From: Candidatus Gastranaerophilales bacterium
GTDB taxonomy: Bacteria > Cyanobacteriota > Vampirovibrionia > Gastranaerophilales > Gastranaerophilaceae
Length of the DNA stretch: 64,000 bases
NCBI GenBank assembly: GCA_944323985.1
Contig: CALUUP010000007.1
Coordinates: 1 to 64,000, forward strand
Direction of reading: 5' to 3'
Of the stretch, positions 1-9,093 are shown piece after piece. The number at the start of each line of letters is the position of its first letter. The first letter of the stretch is position 1. A program made the translations under genes and the position numbers. The notes beneath the pieces are model-generated. The model was given only the letters and a program-made list of their open reading frames with translations. It was not told the origin of the DNA and did not search any database.

Positions 1-792
1 TCTTTGAATAGCTCTATCATCAAGAATAATAATATCTTCAAATACGAACATCAAATCACGAACTTCTTGAGCCATTTTTTGATTTTCAATATCAAGCCAT
101 TCCATAATATTCTTTTCAGTACCCCTATCACAACAATTAAGAATATTAGCCAAAGATTCAACCCCACCTGCATTTGAAAAATCTTGAACAAGTAATGCAG
201 AAAATTTACGTTCAACGATATCTTCAATTGTTGATAATATTTCAGGATTAGTAGGCGTCATATCAGCAATTCTCATCGATACGACAGCTTGAACATCAGG
301 AGGCAAAAAAGCTAAAACTTGAGCTGATAATTCAGGCCGCAAATACGCTAAAATTAAAGCTAAAAGTTGAGGATTTTCAGAAGCGAAAGTATTTGCAAGT
401 TGCGAAGGATCTGCTTCATTTAAGAAATAAAATGGATTTGTATTAACCATTGAATTTACCTTATCCAACAATTTAGCAGCCTCTTGCTCACCATAAGTTT
501 GAGCTAATAATTGTTTTGCATAACTTACCCCGCCTTGCGCAACATAATTTTTCGCTTGAAAAACAGTCTTAAATTCTATTAGAACATCATTCAAATCTTC
601 ATCAGAAATTTTACCAAGATTAGCTATATCAAGCGTTATTTGCTCTAAAAGATCTTCATCTTTAATATTTTTCAATATCTCAGAAGCCGTAGTCGGACCA
701 AGAGCAATAAGAAGCGCTGCAACCTTTTGACTTGGTCGAGTTATCGTTTTTCTTGCCTCTTCTTTAGCTTTTTTAATTTCTTCTATACCCAT
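1..792 (-). CDS. fliG: Flagellar motor switch protein FliG (partial, C-terminus outside window)
   Basis: FliG is the rotor protein that links the MS ring (FliF) to the C ring and contacts the stator MotA. The 264 visible codons read as a FliG: an N-terminal stretch with ALLIALGP, then helical ARM-like middle repeats with LAYLRPELSAQVLAFLP and SMRIADM. A typical FliG is about 335 residues, so roughly the last 70, carrying the charged torque helix, lie beyond position 1. The ATG is at 792-790 with AGAAGG upstream. It sits 13 bases after the fliF stop, so fliF and fliG are surely one operon transcribed leftward. Confidence 0.95.
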   Translation of the reverse strand, partial: MGIEEIKKAKEEARKTITRPSQKVAALLIALGPTTASEILKNIKDEDLLEQITLDIANLGKISDEDLNDVLIEFKTVFQAKNYVAQGGVSYAKQLLAQTYGEQEAAKLLDKVNSMVNTNPFYFLNEADPSQLANTFASENPQLLALILAYLRPELSAQVLAFLPPDVQAVVSMRIADMTPTNPEILSTIEDIVERKFSALLVQDFSNAGGVESLANILNCCDRGTEKNIMEWLDIENQKMAQEVRDLMFVFEDIIILDDRAIQR

Positions 793-805
793 ATCAACCT
801 TCTAA

Positions 806-2347
806 TTAATCCCGAATAAATGATGTTATCAATTTAGCAGCTTCCTCTGGCGATGCCATGACTGCTTCATTAAGCTCATTAATATTCTGCTCTTTTTGAG
901 ATTTTATTTCCTTTTTATTAAATTCAAATTTCGGTAACTCATCTTCTTGTTCAACCTCTTCAGGCTTTTCTACAAATTCCTCTTGAATAATTTTCTCTGT
1001 TTTACGAGCACTCGGCATTTTTGATATAAAATTTTTCAATATGAAAAGAGCAAAACAACCTAATATTAAAACTATAACCAATGGAATTACAGAAGATGTT
1101 ATAAAATACATTAATTGCTCTTGCTGATATTGTTTAGCAAATTCCTCTTGAGCTTGTCTATCAATATTAGCACCTTCAAATTGCAAACCTGAAACAGAAA
1201 TCACATCGCCTCTTGAATAATCAACACCAGAAGCTGATAAAACAAGATTTTTTAACTCTTCTTTTTCTGAATCTGTTAATATTTTATTTACAGCAACTGC
1301 AATAGACAAACGCTTTATTGTTCCAGGAGCATAAACAACTTGTTTCACCTCTTTTGAAACACTATAATTAATAGCTGTTTTTTGTTTTGAATAATTAAGA
1401 TTTCTTTGATTTACGTTATTAGGATTAGGAACATTATTAGGATTTTCGTAAGTTTCAACTTCTGTTTGAGAACTTGTAACAACACCTTCTCCCTTGTCAT
1501 TAACAGGAATATAACTTTCTATGGTAGATTTAGCAGAATTAAAGTCTATATCAGCATTAACCTGAACAGAAACATTTCCTTTTCCAACAATTTTTTCTAA
1601 AACTTCAGAAACTTTTTTAGAAATATCTTTTTCCAAATTACCTTTAAAACTTTCCATATCAGTCGAATTTTTGGAAGTTTCATCCGAAAGAGTATTACCG
1701 TTTTGATCAGTAATAAACACTTGTTCCGGAGTCATTCTTGGAACAGCATATGCTACGAGATTTTTTATAGCTTTTACTTGAGAAGCTTTAATTTTATATC
1801 CTGGTTCCAGAACCAAAACAACTGAAGCAGAAGGTTTTTCATCATTATCTTCAAAAATTGATCTTTCTGGTTCCGCTAATTGAACTCTTGCATAACGAAC
1901 CCCTTGTATCTTTTCAATAGAACGTGTTAATTCACCTTGAAAAATTCTTTGCTTTGTCAATTTATTCTTAAAATCAGTAGAACCCAACTGCATATCATCA
2001 AGAAGTTCAAAACCATTATCACTATTTTTTATTAAATCATTTTCAGCGACAAAAACTCTCATTTCATCTCTTACGTTAGAAGGTACCAATATAGACTTAC
2101 GGTCCTCAGAAATTTTATATTGATAACCATTTTTTTTCATACCTTCAACGATACTTGTCGCATTAACCTCATTTAAATCAGAATAAAGCACTACCCAGTC
2201 AGGCTCCATAGCTTTTGATAAAAAGAAAGTAGCAGCAACCAATGTAACTACAATTAAAAATAGCATCCCCAATTTTTGGCCTCCATCGAGACCATTCCAC
2301 AACTTCTTTACATCATTAGCTAAAAGTGCAAAATAATTATTTTCCAT
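806..2347 (-). CDS. fliF: Flagellar MS-ring protein FliF
   Basis: FliF builds the MS ring in the inner membrane, the base of the flagellum. About 513 residues from the ATG at 2347. A transmembrane helix near residues 25-45 is followed by the YscJ/FliF ring-building domains (VQLAEPERSIF is typical), a linker rich in N and P, and a second membrane helix near 415-442. The cytoplasmic tail ends EEAAKLITSFIRD, the FliG-binding end. The start is not certain: GTG at 2362 is also in frame, with GAGAG just before it, while the ATG has GGGGAG only three bases upstream. First gene of the fliFG operon. Confidence 0.95.
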   Translation of the reverse strand: MENNYFALLANDVKKLWNGLDGGQKLGMLFLIVVTLVAATFFLSKAMEPDWVVLYSDLNEVNATSIVEGMKKNGYQYKISEDRKSILVPSNVRDEMRVFVAENDLIKNSDNGFELLDDMQLGSTDFKNKLTKQRIFQGELTRSIEKIQGVRYARVQLAEPERSIFEDNDEKPSASVVLVLEPGYKIKASQVKAIKNLVAYAVPRMTPEQVFITDQNGNTLSDETSKNSTDMESFKGNLEKDISKKVSEVLEKIVGKGNVSVQVNADIDFNSAKSTIESYIPVNDKGEGVVTSSQTEVETYENPNNVPNPNNVNQRNLNYSKQKTAINYSVSKEVKQVVYAPGTIKRLSIAVAVNKILTDSEKEELKNLVLSASGVDYSRGDVISVSGLQFEGANIDRQAQEEFAKQYQQEQLMYFITSSVIPLVIVLILGCFALFILKNFISKMPSARKTEKIIQEEFVEKPEEVEQEDELPKFEFNKKEIKSQKEQNINELNEAVMASPEEAAKLITSFIRD

Positions 2348-2376
2348 GTACTCCCCACGCACAATCTCTCAATATA

Positions 2377-2405
2377 ATATTATCTTACCAATAAAATCTT
2401 TTCAA
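2377..2405 (-). promoter_or_regulatory. Predicted sigma-70-type promoter of fliFG
   Basis: Read on the minus strand, TTGAAA (2405-2400) and TAATAT (2382-2377) are separated by exactly 17 bases. A start about 7 bases downstream would fall near 2370, leaving a very short leader before fliF. It looks like a housekeeping promoter, not a sigma-28 or sigma-54 flagellar one. Prediction only. Confidence 0.5.
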
Positions 2406-2419
2406 ATTGTAAATTTTCA

Positions 2420-3076
2420 TTACAAGCTTTCTCCAATTTTCAAAACCACAGGTATTTTTCCAATTTCCCTAATTTGCCTTTCAAAATCTTGAATCTCCAC
2501 TTTAATTGCATCAAAAGTATTATAATGCATCGGAACAATAATAGTAGCTCCTAACCAAACAGAAGCCTTGACCGCATGTTCAATATCCATAGTATATTTA
2601 CCACCAATAGGAAGCATAGCAATATCAGGTTCATAAAGCTCACCGATAATTTTCATTTCTGAATTAATAGAAGTATCACCTGCATAATATATAATTTTAT
2701 CTTCAATACTAAAAATAAAGCCACAAGGACAGCCACCATAAATGCCATCGGGAGTAGAACTTGAATGAAAAGCCGGGACAAGAATAACTTTTCCCCAACT
2801 ATATTCACGCCAAGAACCAAGTCCCATATCAATAGTCTTTGCTCCTTTTTCAGAACAATAATTTGCAAGCTCATATACCGTTGTTATAGGAGCCCCTGTT
2901 GCTTTAGAAATTTCAATAGCACTTCCTAGATGATCTCCGTGAGCGTGCGATACAAATATGTCATAAATATTTTCACATTTATAATCTGGAGAACAAACCA
3001 AAAAAGGATCAACAAGTATCTTCTTACCTTGTGTTGTTATTTCAAAAGCACTATGACCTAAATACTTTATATTCAC
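2420..3076 (-). CDS. MBL-fold metal-dependent hydrolase (UPF0173 type)
   Basis: A 218-residue metallo-beta-lactamase-fold protein of the UPF0173 kind. The zinc motif HAHGDH is at residues 44-49, and further ligand regions are seen in YYAGDTS and IVPMHYNTF. The family hydrolyses unknown substrates; the length is normal. The start is GTG at 3076, which overlaps the TAG stop of the upstream HxlR gene by one base, so translation is probably coupled. Cytoplasmic. The paired regulator suggests inducible expression, but the inducer cannot be read from sequence. Confidence 0.85.
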   Translation of the reverse strand: MNIKYLGHSAFEITTQGKKILVDPFLVCSPDYKCENIYDIFVSHAHGDHLGSAIEISKATGAPITTVYELANYCSEKGAKTIDMGLGSWREYSWGKVILVPAFHSSSTPDGIYGGCPCGFIFSIEDKIIYYAGDTSINSEMKIIGELYEPDIAMLPIGGKYTMDIEHAVKASVWLGATIIVPMHYNTFDAIKVEIQDFERQIREIGKIPVVLKIGESL

Positions 3077-3414
3077 TACTTCAACCTTTCCATTAACTTT
3101 CTTAATCTTTTATATTCTTTACCCCATTTATGCATTGAATCAATAACAGGTCTTAAAGTATAACCAATGTCTGTTAAATAATATTCAACTTTTGGTGGTT
3201 GGATATTATATTCTTCTCTAATAATTAACCCATCTTCTTCTAATTCTTTTAAACAGTTTGTGAGAACTTTTGCAGTACAACCTAAACTTTTTTTTAGCTC
3301 AACGAAACGCATTTCTTTTTTTAATAATTCTTTGATTATTAAAATTTTCCACTTTGCCCCCACTAACTGTAAAACTACAGTTACAGGATTTGTAGCTAAA
3401 TCTTTATACTCCAT
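3076..3414 (-). CDS. HxlR-family winged-helix transcriptional regulator
   Basis: 112 residues with the HxlR pattern VGAKWKILIIKELL, followed by RFVELKKSLGCTAKVLTNCLKELEEDGL (given here only as the location of helices 2-4) and the wing motif YYLTDIGYTL. Many HxlR proteins carry an N-terminal redox Cys before the GxKW motif; here that place reads LATNPVTVV, with no Cys. The gene lies directly upstream of the MBL hydrolase and overlaps it, so it probably controls that gene and itself. Confidence 0.85.
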   Translation of the reverse strand: MEYKDLATNPVTVVLQLVGAKWKILIIKELLKKEMRFVELKKSLGCTAKVLTNCLKELEEDGLIIREEYNIQPPKVEYYLTDIGYTLRPVIDSMHKWGKEYKRLRKLMERLK

Positions 3415-3466
3415 AAGCTCCCTATTACATAAGTATACTTTTGATACTATAGTAACACAAACCTAA

Positions 3467-3790
3467 TTATTTGTCTTCTCTATTTTTTTCGGCATTATTC
3501 CACAATTCAATAAGTTTTTCTTTTATACCCATTCTTCCAAACCATTTAATAATAAAACGCTCTTCGTAACCTAAGCCGCCATTAATTTTTGAACAATCAG
3601 CTAAGTTAAAAACAGCTTCTGAAATTGAAATTCTAATAAAAAAATGAGGTTGATTGTATTTTGCCGGATCCATCCACATTTTTATATTATTATATTTTGC
3701 CATATTAGTAGTTCTAACGTTATGGGCATCAGATTGTTCTTGTATAATAAAATTCTTTAAGCTGTCTTCCATATCTTTAAATGTTGCCAT
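3467..3790 (-). CDS. Conserved-looking small protein of unknown function
   Basis: 107 residues. I do not recognise the family. It is mostly helical at both ends, with a central segment KMWMDPAKYNQPHFFIRIS and a Gly-rich KINGGLGYEERF. No signal peptide or membrane helix is visible. It starts 12 bases after the stop of the UPF0210 gene on the same strand, so the two are probably co-transcribed. Coding is supported by normal codon use, an upstream purine-rich site and the tight spacing. Confidence 0.6.
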   Translation of the reverse strand: MATFKDMEDSLKNFIIQEQSDAHNVRTTNMAKYNNIKMWMDPAKYNQPHFFIRISISEAVFNLADCSKINGGLGYEERFIIKWFGRMGIKEKLIELWNNAEKNREDK

Positions 3791-3802
3791 TTTTAACCAT
3801 CC

Positions 3803-5170
3803 TTAATTATTTAAACTATGAACCGGAGCAGGAATTCTTCCACCTCTGTTAATAAATCTATCAGCTGAAAGATTATTAACCTTCATAACAGGCGCTTCAC
3901 CCAAAAGCCCTCCGAAAACAACCTTATCACCCTCTTTTTTATTAGGAGCAGGGATAATCCTTACAGCAGTAGTCTTTTTATTAATCATACCAATTGCCAT
4001 CTCATCAGCGATAATACCTGCAATTGTAGAATTTGGAGTATCTCCAGGCACTGCAATCATATCAAGTCCAACAGAACAAACACAAGTCATAGCTTCAAGT
4101 TTATCAAAAGTCAGATGTCCCAAAGAAGCCGCCTCAATCATACCGGCATCCTCTGATACAGGAATAAACGCTCCTGATAAACCACCCACATATGAACTAG
4201 CCATTATTCCACCTTTTTTAACTGCGTCATTGAGCATAGCTAAAGCTGCAGTTGTCCCGTGAGCTCCCGCATGCTCAAGCCCCATTGCCTGAAAAATTTG
4301 AGCTACGCTATCACCTATTGCTGGAGTTGGTGCTAATGACAAATCAATAACTCCAAACGGAATATTTAAATTTTTAGCCATTTTTCTACCGATTAATTCT
4401 CCGGTAGACGTTATTTTATATGCGGTTTGTTTAATTTTATTTGATAAAACTCCTAAATCAGCATTTTCATCCAAATCTAATATCGCAGCTCTCACAACAC
4501 CAGGACCAGAAACTCCAATATTCAATGCACATTCAGGTTCTCCATATCCACAATATGCTCCTGCCATAAATGGATTATCTCCAACAGAATTACAAAATAC
4601 TACAAGCTTTGCAGCTCCTAAACCATCTTTTTGAGCAGTTAATTCTGCGGCGCTTTTTATGGTATCTGCCATCTTTATAACAGCATCCATATTAATTCCG
4701 GCTTTTGATGTTGCAACATTAACAGAAGAACACAACCTATTTGTACTAGCCAATGCCTCCGGAATAGAATTTATTAAAGCCATATCACCTTGAGTAAAAC
4801 CTTTTTCTACTAAAGCAGAAAATCCGCCAATAAAATCAATTCCAAGATTAAATGCACATTCATCAAGTGTTTTGGCTATTTTTATATAATCCTTATCCCT
4901 ACAAGATTCGCCCAATAAAGATATTGGAGTAACTGATATTCTTTTATTTACAATTGGAATTGAATAATCATTTTCAATTTCAGTTGCATACTTAACTAAA
5001 TTTTTTGCGTATTTATCAAGCTTAAACTTAATTTTATCACATACAATATTCACATCCTCTGATAAACAATTTCTCAAACTTACAGCTAAAGTCACCGTTC
5101 GAATATCGAAATTGTGAAGCTTTATCATATTAATTGTTTCTAAAATTAAATTCTCATCAAATATTGTCAT
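3803..5170 (-). CDS. UPF0210 / DUF711 (PFL family) protein
   Basis: 455 residues, the usual length of the UPF0210 (PFL) family. Recognisable parts are [32 protein letters not shown] and the late [16 protein letters not shown] and [12 protein letters not shown] blocks. The family is cytoplasmic and structurally related to pyruvate-formate-lyase-like barrels, but no reaction is established. A TATAAT box ends about 10 bases before the ATG, so the 5' leader is very short. It is followed by the 107-residue unknown gene. It faces aroF divergently. Confidence 0.85.
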   Translation of the reverse strand: MTIFDENLILETINMIKLHNFDIRTVTLAVSLRNCLSEDVNIVCDKIKFKLDKYAKNLVKYATEIENDYSIPIVNKRISVTPISLLGESCRDKDYIKIAKTLDECAFNLGIDFIGGFSALVEKGFTQGDMALINSIPEALASTNRLCSSVNVATSKAGINMDAVIKMADTIKSAAELTAQKDGLGAAKLVVFCNSVGDNPFMAGAYCGYGEPECALNIGVSGPGVVRAAILDLDENADLGVLSNKIKQTAYKITSTGELIGRKMAKNLNIPFGVIDLSLAPTPAIGDSVAQIFQAMGLEHAGAHGTTAALAMLNDAVKKGGIMASSYVGGLSGAFIPVSEDAGMIEAASLGHLTFDKLEAMTCVCSVGLDMIAVPGDTPNSTIAGIIADEMAIGMINKKTTAVRIIPAPNKKEGDKVVFGGLLGEAPVMKVNNLSADRFINRGGRIPAPVHSLNN

Positions 5171-5269
5171 AATAGTTTAAATTATACCATATAAATCTTA
5201 TTTTGTGTATAATTATAATTATCATCTTAATCATAACTCCAAAAATTAAATTTAAAGAGGTAAAAAAGA

Positions 5270-6283
5270 ATGCTAGTTGTAATGAATAGTCACGCAACCG
5301 AAAAAGATATTAAGCGTGTTGAGTTATTTATAGAATCAAAAGGTTTTGAAGCTCGAGTTTCACACGGAGAAGCAAGAACTGTCGTCCACGCAATCGGGGT
5401 AAAAGAAGTTGACCAACGAGACTTTGAACTTTTAGCAGGTGTGGACGAAGTTATTAGACTAACAACAAACTACAAACTAGCTGCAAGAGCTTGTCAAGGT
5501 AAAGATACTGTTGTAGAAGTAAACGGAGTTAAATTTGGAGATAAATATACAGGTTTAATCGCAGGACCTTGTACTATAGAATCCTATGATCAAATGGATG
5601 AAACAGCTCAAGAACTAGCTGAATCTAATGTTAAAATTATTCGTGGAGGAGCGTTTAAACCAAGAACAAGCCCTTATGCTTTTCAAGGACTTGGAGAGGA
5701 AGGTTTAAAAATCATTAGAAGTGTTGCTGATAATCACGGAATGGCTGTTACCTCAGAAATTATGGAAGTTGCTCAACTTGAACTTTTTGAAAAATACGTT
5801 GATATTTTACAAGTTGGAGCAAGAAATATGCAAAACTTCAATCTGTTAAAAGAACTTGGACACGCTCATAAACCTGTAATTCTTAAACGCGGACTATCTT
5901 CTACTTACGAAGAATGGCTTATGTCTGCTGAATATATTATGGCTGGAGGTAATAACCAAGTTATTTTATGTGAAAGAGGTATTAGAACTTTTGAAAAATA
6001 TACACGAAATACTCTCGATTTAACTGCTATTCCTGTTATAAAAAAATTAAGTCATTTGCCAATTATAATAGACCCTTCTCATGCTACCGGCTTGAGAGAT
6101 AAAGTTGAACCAATGTCAAGAGCTGCAATTGCTGCTGGTTGTGACGGTTTAATTATTGAAGTTCATCACGATCCAGACAGAGCAATTTGCGATGGGGCAC
6201 AATCTCTATACCCTTGGCAATATGACTTACTTTATAAACAAATTAAACAAATTGCTCCTATTGTTGGAAAAGAAATTATTTAA
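5270..6283 (+). CDS. aroF: 3-deoxy-7-phosphoheptulonate synthase (DAHP synthase, type I-beta)
   Basis: Catalyses the first step of the shikimate pathway, condensing phosphoenolpyruvate and erythrose 4-phosphate. 337 residues: an N-terminal ferredoxin-like regulatory domain (about 1-70), as in the Thermotoga-type enzyme, then the TIM barrel with AGPCTIES, GGAFKPRTSPYAFQGLG, IIDPSHATG and the metal-binding IIEVHHDPD. An AAAGAGG site precedes the ATG. The regulatory domain of this subclass usually senses aromatic amino acids. A bidirectional terminator follows. Confidence 0.95.
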   Translation: MLVVMNSHATEKDIKRVELFIESKGFEARVSHGEARTVVHAIGVKEVDQRDFELLAGVDEVIRLTTNYKLAARACQGKDTVVEVNGVKFGDKYTGLIAGPCTIESYDQMDETAQELAESNVKIIRGGAFKPRTSPYAFQGLGEEGLKIIRSVADNHGMAVTSEIMEVAQLELFEKYVDILQVGARNMQNFNLLKELGHAHKPVILKRGLSSTYEEWLMSAEYIMAGGNNQVILCERGIRTFEKYTRNTLDLTAIPVIKKLSHLPIIIDPSHATGLRDKVEPMSRAAIAAGCDGLIIEVHHDPDRAICDGAQSLYPWQYDLLYKQIKQIAPIVGKEII

Positions 6284-6286
6284 AAT

Positions 6287-6313
6287 AAAAAGCTCCTTAA
6301 AAAGGAGCTTTTT
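6287..6313. terminator. Bidirectional intrinsic terminator between aroF and the FKG gene
   Basis: A 12-bp perfect stem (6287-6298 with 6302-6313), core AGCTCCTT/AAGGAGCT, closes a 3-base AAA loop. A-runs and T-runs on both sides let it work for both convergent genes. It starts four bases after the aroF stop. Confidence 0.9.
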
Positions 6314-6317
6314 ATTT

Positions 6318-7208
6318 TTATATTGATTTTTTTATCAAAACATCAACATATTTTATCGCTTCTTGCGGAATTTCTGAAGACTTAACTTTTAAACCAACTG
6401 CTTTTAAAATTTCTTCTACTGATATTATTTTATGAGGCAAACAAACAAATTTATTAGCTGCAGCTTTAATATTTTGTAATGCGTCCCACAATGCTTTATT
6501 AGGATCATAAATATCTCGTCTGCTTATATCAATTAACTGATTAGAAGCTCTTAATTTCTTCAATTGATTTACCTCTGATTCATTTAATGATATTTGTTTT
6601 TTTACATTATCTGCCGAATCTCTTAATTGTACATAATTATTAAATTTATTATATAAATTTACAACATTATTTCTAACATTATCAAATTCTTCTTTCATTG
6701 TACCGTGAGAAGTAGATAAAGAATATGTTCTACTAAAATAACCTTCCTCTGCATCTGAATAAAATTTCTTAAATCTATCTTCACTTTTTATAGTTGAAGG
6801 TTTTATAAGCTCTACGTCATTTTTTATCAAAGACATTTCTTTTTCTTTCATACCTAAAAACCTTGCTAATTTTTTATTTAAAACCATTAATGAATCTTCT
6901 CTATTCATCGCAGGAACTTCTGTTATAGTCTTTCTAATTTTACCGGTTACATTATCTTCAAAATATGATTCTGTACCAAAAATATCTTTTGAAGAAGATC
7001 TTAAGTTTGGATAAGTTTCTACTGTATATATTTCTTCATTATCTGCCAACTTAGAAGCATAAATATCTAATTTTTGTTTAGGAGCCATCTTTGAAGTATT
7101 ATTTTGTTCCCAACTGTATGGACTATATTCCATTCTCCAATTATTATTTGTTGACTTATTTGTAAACAACCCCTTAAAATTTGTATTATTTATTGCATTA
7201 ATTTTCAT
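6318..7208 (-). CDS. Unknown protein with N-terminal FKG leader
   Basis: 296 residues, no recognised domain. It opens MKINAINNTNFKGLF, the short leader shared with other proteins in this window (8147, 30723). It is not a classical signal peptide: there is no hydrophobic core. The rest is polar and largely helical, with a central coiled-coil-like stretch around residues 175-215. The last gene of a two-gene minus-strand unit, 12 bases after its neighbour, which carries the same type of leader; the pair may work together. AAAAGGGG precedes the ATG. Confidence 0.65.
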   Translation of the reverse strand: MKINAINNTNFKGLFTNKSTNNNWRMEYSPYSWEQNNTSKMAPKQKLDIYASKLADNEEIYTVETYPNLRSSSKDIFGTESYFEDNVTGKIRKTITEVPAMNREDSLMVLNKKLARFLGMKEKEMSLIKNDVELIKPSTIKSEDRFKKFYSDAEEGYFSRTYSLSTSHGTMKEEFDNVRNNVVNLYNKFNNYVQLRDSADNVKKQISLNESEVNQLKKLRASNQLIDISRRDIYDPNKALWDALQNIKAAANKFVCLPHKIISVEEILKAVGLKVKSSEIPQEAIKYVDVLIKKSI

Positions 7209-7220
7209 CTTTTTCCCCTT

Positions 7221-8147
7221 TTATTTAATAATTTTAATACCTTGTTTTACATAAAATTCTTTTAAAGAATTAAACATCGGCTTTAATTCTTTTTCAATAA
7301 TTTCAGAAATTAAATTTGTCTTTGTTTTTTTATCCCTATTTAAAATTTCAATATCTTTTCTATTTGATGCAATTTTCTTTTGACAATATTTAATATTTTC
7401 AGAACAAATTTTAATCTTATCTTGACATTTTCTTATATTATTTTTGATATTCTCAATTTGAGATGCTATAAAATTAATTTCTTGTTTATCCCTATCAATA
7501 GTTTCTTTTGCTAATTTATCAAGTTCAGAATACTTCTCATTCTTTGCTTGATAATTTTTTTGTTTCATTTCTAATAATTTCTTTTCATCTTCAGATTTTC
7601 CGGCACTAGCAATTAACTCAAGATTTTCTATTTCTTTTTCCTGAATTGCTCTATTAATATTTTCTATACCATCTTCTAATTTTTCTTTTCTAAATCTTGC
7701 ATTTCCAGCTCTATCATAAAAACCGGTACATTCAGCGGCTTGCCATTGTTGATATTGAGCTTCTGATTTATTAGCATGACCAGCCATTTCTCTTCTATAA
7801 TAATAATTTCTTACCTCTTCAAAATCATTTCTATAATTTGTTCTATTTTTTCCTAAATAATTCGTTTCCACATCTTCAATTCTTGGATAACTAGGCTCAT
7901 TATCATATATAATATAATCAACTCTATCTCTAATAACATCATCTATAGGCTCAAGTGGATCTGCATAATAAGCTTTCCAAGTTTGATTTGAATGATATGA
8001 ACCTAACATCTTATCAATACTCGAATTTTTATGCCAATATGGGGAATTTTTTAAAGAATTCGCTCCTTCATAACGAGAATAATAGACTTCCTGTCCTTTA
8101 AATGACATTTTTGAAAAATTAGTAATACTAATTGGTGATATTTTCAT
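7221..8147 (-). CDS. Unknown coiled-coil protein with N-terminal FKG leader
   Basis: 308 residues from the ATG at 8147. This start is chosen because AAAGGAGG lies four bases upstream; an earlier in-frame start would simply read through that ribosome site. The N-terminus MKISPISITNFSKMSFKG carries the F-K-G leader motif. The first half is rich in Tyr, Asn and Arg. The second half, from about residue 165, is a long Lys/Glu coiled coil. There is no membrane helix or known catalytic motif. Paired with the 296-residue FKG gene downstream. Confidence 0.65.
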   Translation of the reverse strand: MKISPISITNFSKMSFKGQEVYYSRYEGANSLKNSPYWHKNSSIDKMLGSYHSNQTWKAYYADPLEPIDDVIRDRVDYIIYDNEPSYPRIEDVETNYLGKNRTNYRNDFEEVRNYYYRREMAGHANKSEAQYQQWQAAECTGFYDRAGNARFRKEKLEDGIENINRAIQEKEIENLELIASAGKSEDEKKLLEMKQKNYQAKNEKYSELDKLAKETIDRDKQEINFIASQIENIKNNIRKCQDKIKICSENIKYCQKKIASNRKDIEILNRDKKTKTNLISEIIEKELKPMFNSLKEFYVKQGIKIIK

Positions 8148-8278
8148 GCAACCTCCTTTAAACACTTATAAATTTAACACTAGAAAATAAGATAATTTAT
8201 GTCACTCGTGATATAAAAAATATATTTTGGTTTATATTAAAACAAACATATAAAAAAAACATGCAAATTTTAAGAAAT

Positions 8279-8307
8279 ATTACAATAAAAGAATTTCATT
8301 GTATAAT
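8279..8307 (+). promoter_or_regulatory. Predicted promoter of tRNA-Leu
   Basis: A perfect -10 box TATAAT at 8302-8307, with ATTACA 17 bases upstream as a weak -35. The expected start, near 8314, is one or two bases before the mature tRNA 5' end. Confidence 0.5.
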
Positions 8308-8315
8308 AAAAATAG

Positions 8316-8397
8316 GTCGAAGTGGTGAAATTGGTAGACACGCAAGATTCAGGTTCTTGTGGAGAAATCCTTGAGGGTTCGAGTCCCTTCTTCGACA
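8316..8397 (+). tRNA. tRNA-Leu (anticodon CAG)
   Basis: The acceptor stem GTCGAAG (8316-8322) pairs with CTTCGAC (8390-8396), followed by discriminator A. The D loop is GAAATTGGTAGACAC. The anticodon stem CAAGA/TCTTG encloses the loop TTCAGGT, giving anticodon CAG. The long variable arm is of class II type, and the T loop reads TTCGAGT. CCA is not encoded. The last 15 bases belong to the first copy of a 271-bp tandem repeat. Confidence 0.93.
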
Positions 8398-8653
8398 TTT
8401 ACTTTTTCTTTACTAAAAAGAAAAAGTAAACAAAAAGAAAAGAACATCTTATCGGCAGACAAATTAATTATCATTGTTTATTTTTATTCTACAAGTCTGC
8501 CTCAAAGTAAAACTACTCTATAAAGGGACGAAGAACCCCAATGCGAAGCATTTTTAGGGTTCGAACGCGAACGAGCAGAGAGTTGAGAGTTTTGCAAAAG
8601 TCGAAGACTTGAAGCTAAACTCGTAGACTCGTTTAATGCGAGTAAGCAAGAAA
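8383..8653 (+). repeat. tRNA-linked tandem repeat, copy 1
   Basis: This unit starts inside the T arm of tRNA-Leu with GTCCCTTCTTCGACATTTAC and is repeated almost base for base 271 bases later. It holds several possible stems: ACTTTTTCTT/AAGAAAAAGT directly after the tRNA (also a possible terminator), GGCAGAC/GTCTGCC, GAACCC-AATGC/GCATT-GGGTTC, AAGTC-GAA-GACTT and ACTCG/CGAGT. No protein is encoded. The G+C content looks higher than in the flanks. Confidence 0.85.
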
Positions 8654-8896
8654 GTCCCTTCTTCGACATTTACTTTTTCTTTACTAAAAAGAAAAAGTAA
8701 ACAAAAAGAAAAGAACATCTTATCGGCAGACAAATTATCTATCATTATTTAAATTTATTCTACAAGTCTGCCTCAAAGTAAAACTACTCTATAAAGAGAC
8801 AAAGAACCCCAATGCGAAGCATTTTTAGGGTTCGAACGCGAACGAGCAGAGAGTTGAGAGTTTTGCAAAAGTCGAAAACTTGAAGCTAAACTCGTA
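8654..8896 (+). repeat. tRNA-linked tandem repeat, copy 2 (3' truncated)
   Basis: A near-identical second copy that begins with the same tRNA 3'-end sequence. Changes cluster in the loop near 8740-8757 and in a few scattered bases. It loses similarity after CTCGTA near 8896, so the last ~28 bases of the unit are missing. Positions 8897-9093 are AT-rich leader sequence before motA, in which I see no gene. Confidence 0.85.
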
Positions 8897-9093
8897 AATT
8901 TATTTAATAAAAAAGAACAAAATCAAATATTCTTCATTCTTTTCTATTATCTTATAACTATAAACTCTCTAAATATAATTTAAATCTAAATTCAAAGTAG
9001 ATAAAACTTAATTAAATTAATATGTTTAAAGGATTACATAACAAAACAAATATAGTTTAATATATTAGGAATAGTATAGAATCGGAGATTATT

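Noticed and set aside
1406-1600. Open frame antisense to fliF
   Set aside because: Composition (Ile/Asn/Arg rich) is what the complement of AT-rich coding DNA gives; no start signals.
7221-8165. Longer N-terminus (six extra codons) for the coiled-coil FKG protein
   Set aside because: The extra codons are the AAAGGAGG ribosome site itself, which would read as Lys-Gly-Gly.
8554-8745. A 63-codon minus-strand open frame
   Set aside because: It lies wholly in the tandem tRNA-linked repeat, crosses the copy junction and has no ribosome site; a by-product of the repeat.
8383-8896. Insertion sequence at tRNA-Leu
   Set aside because: No transposase, no terminal inverted repeats enclosing a gene; only a tandem direct repeat.
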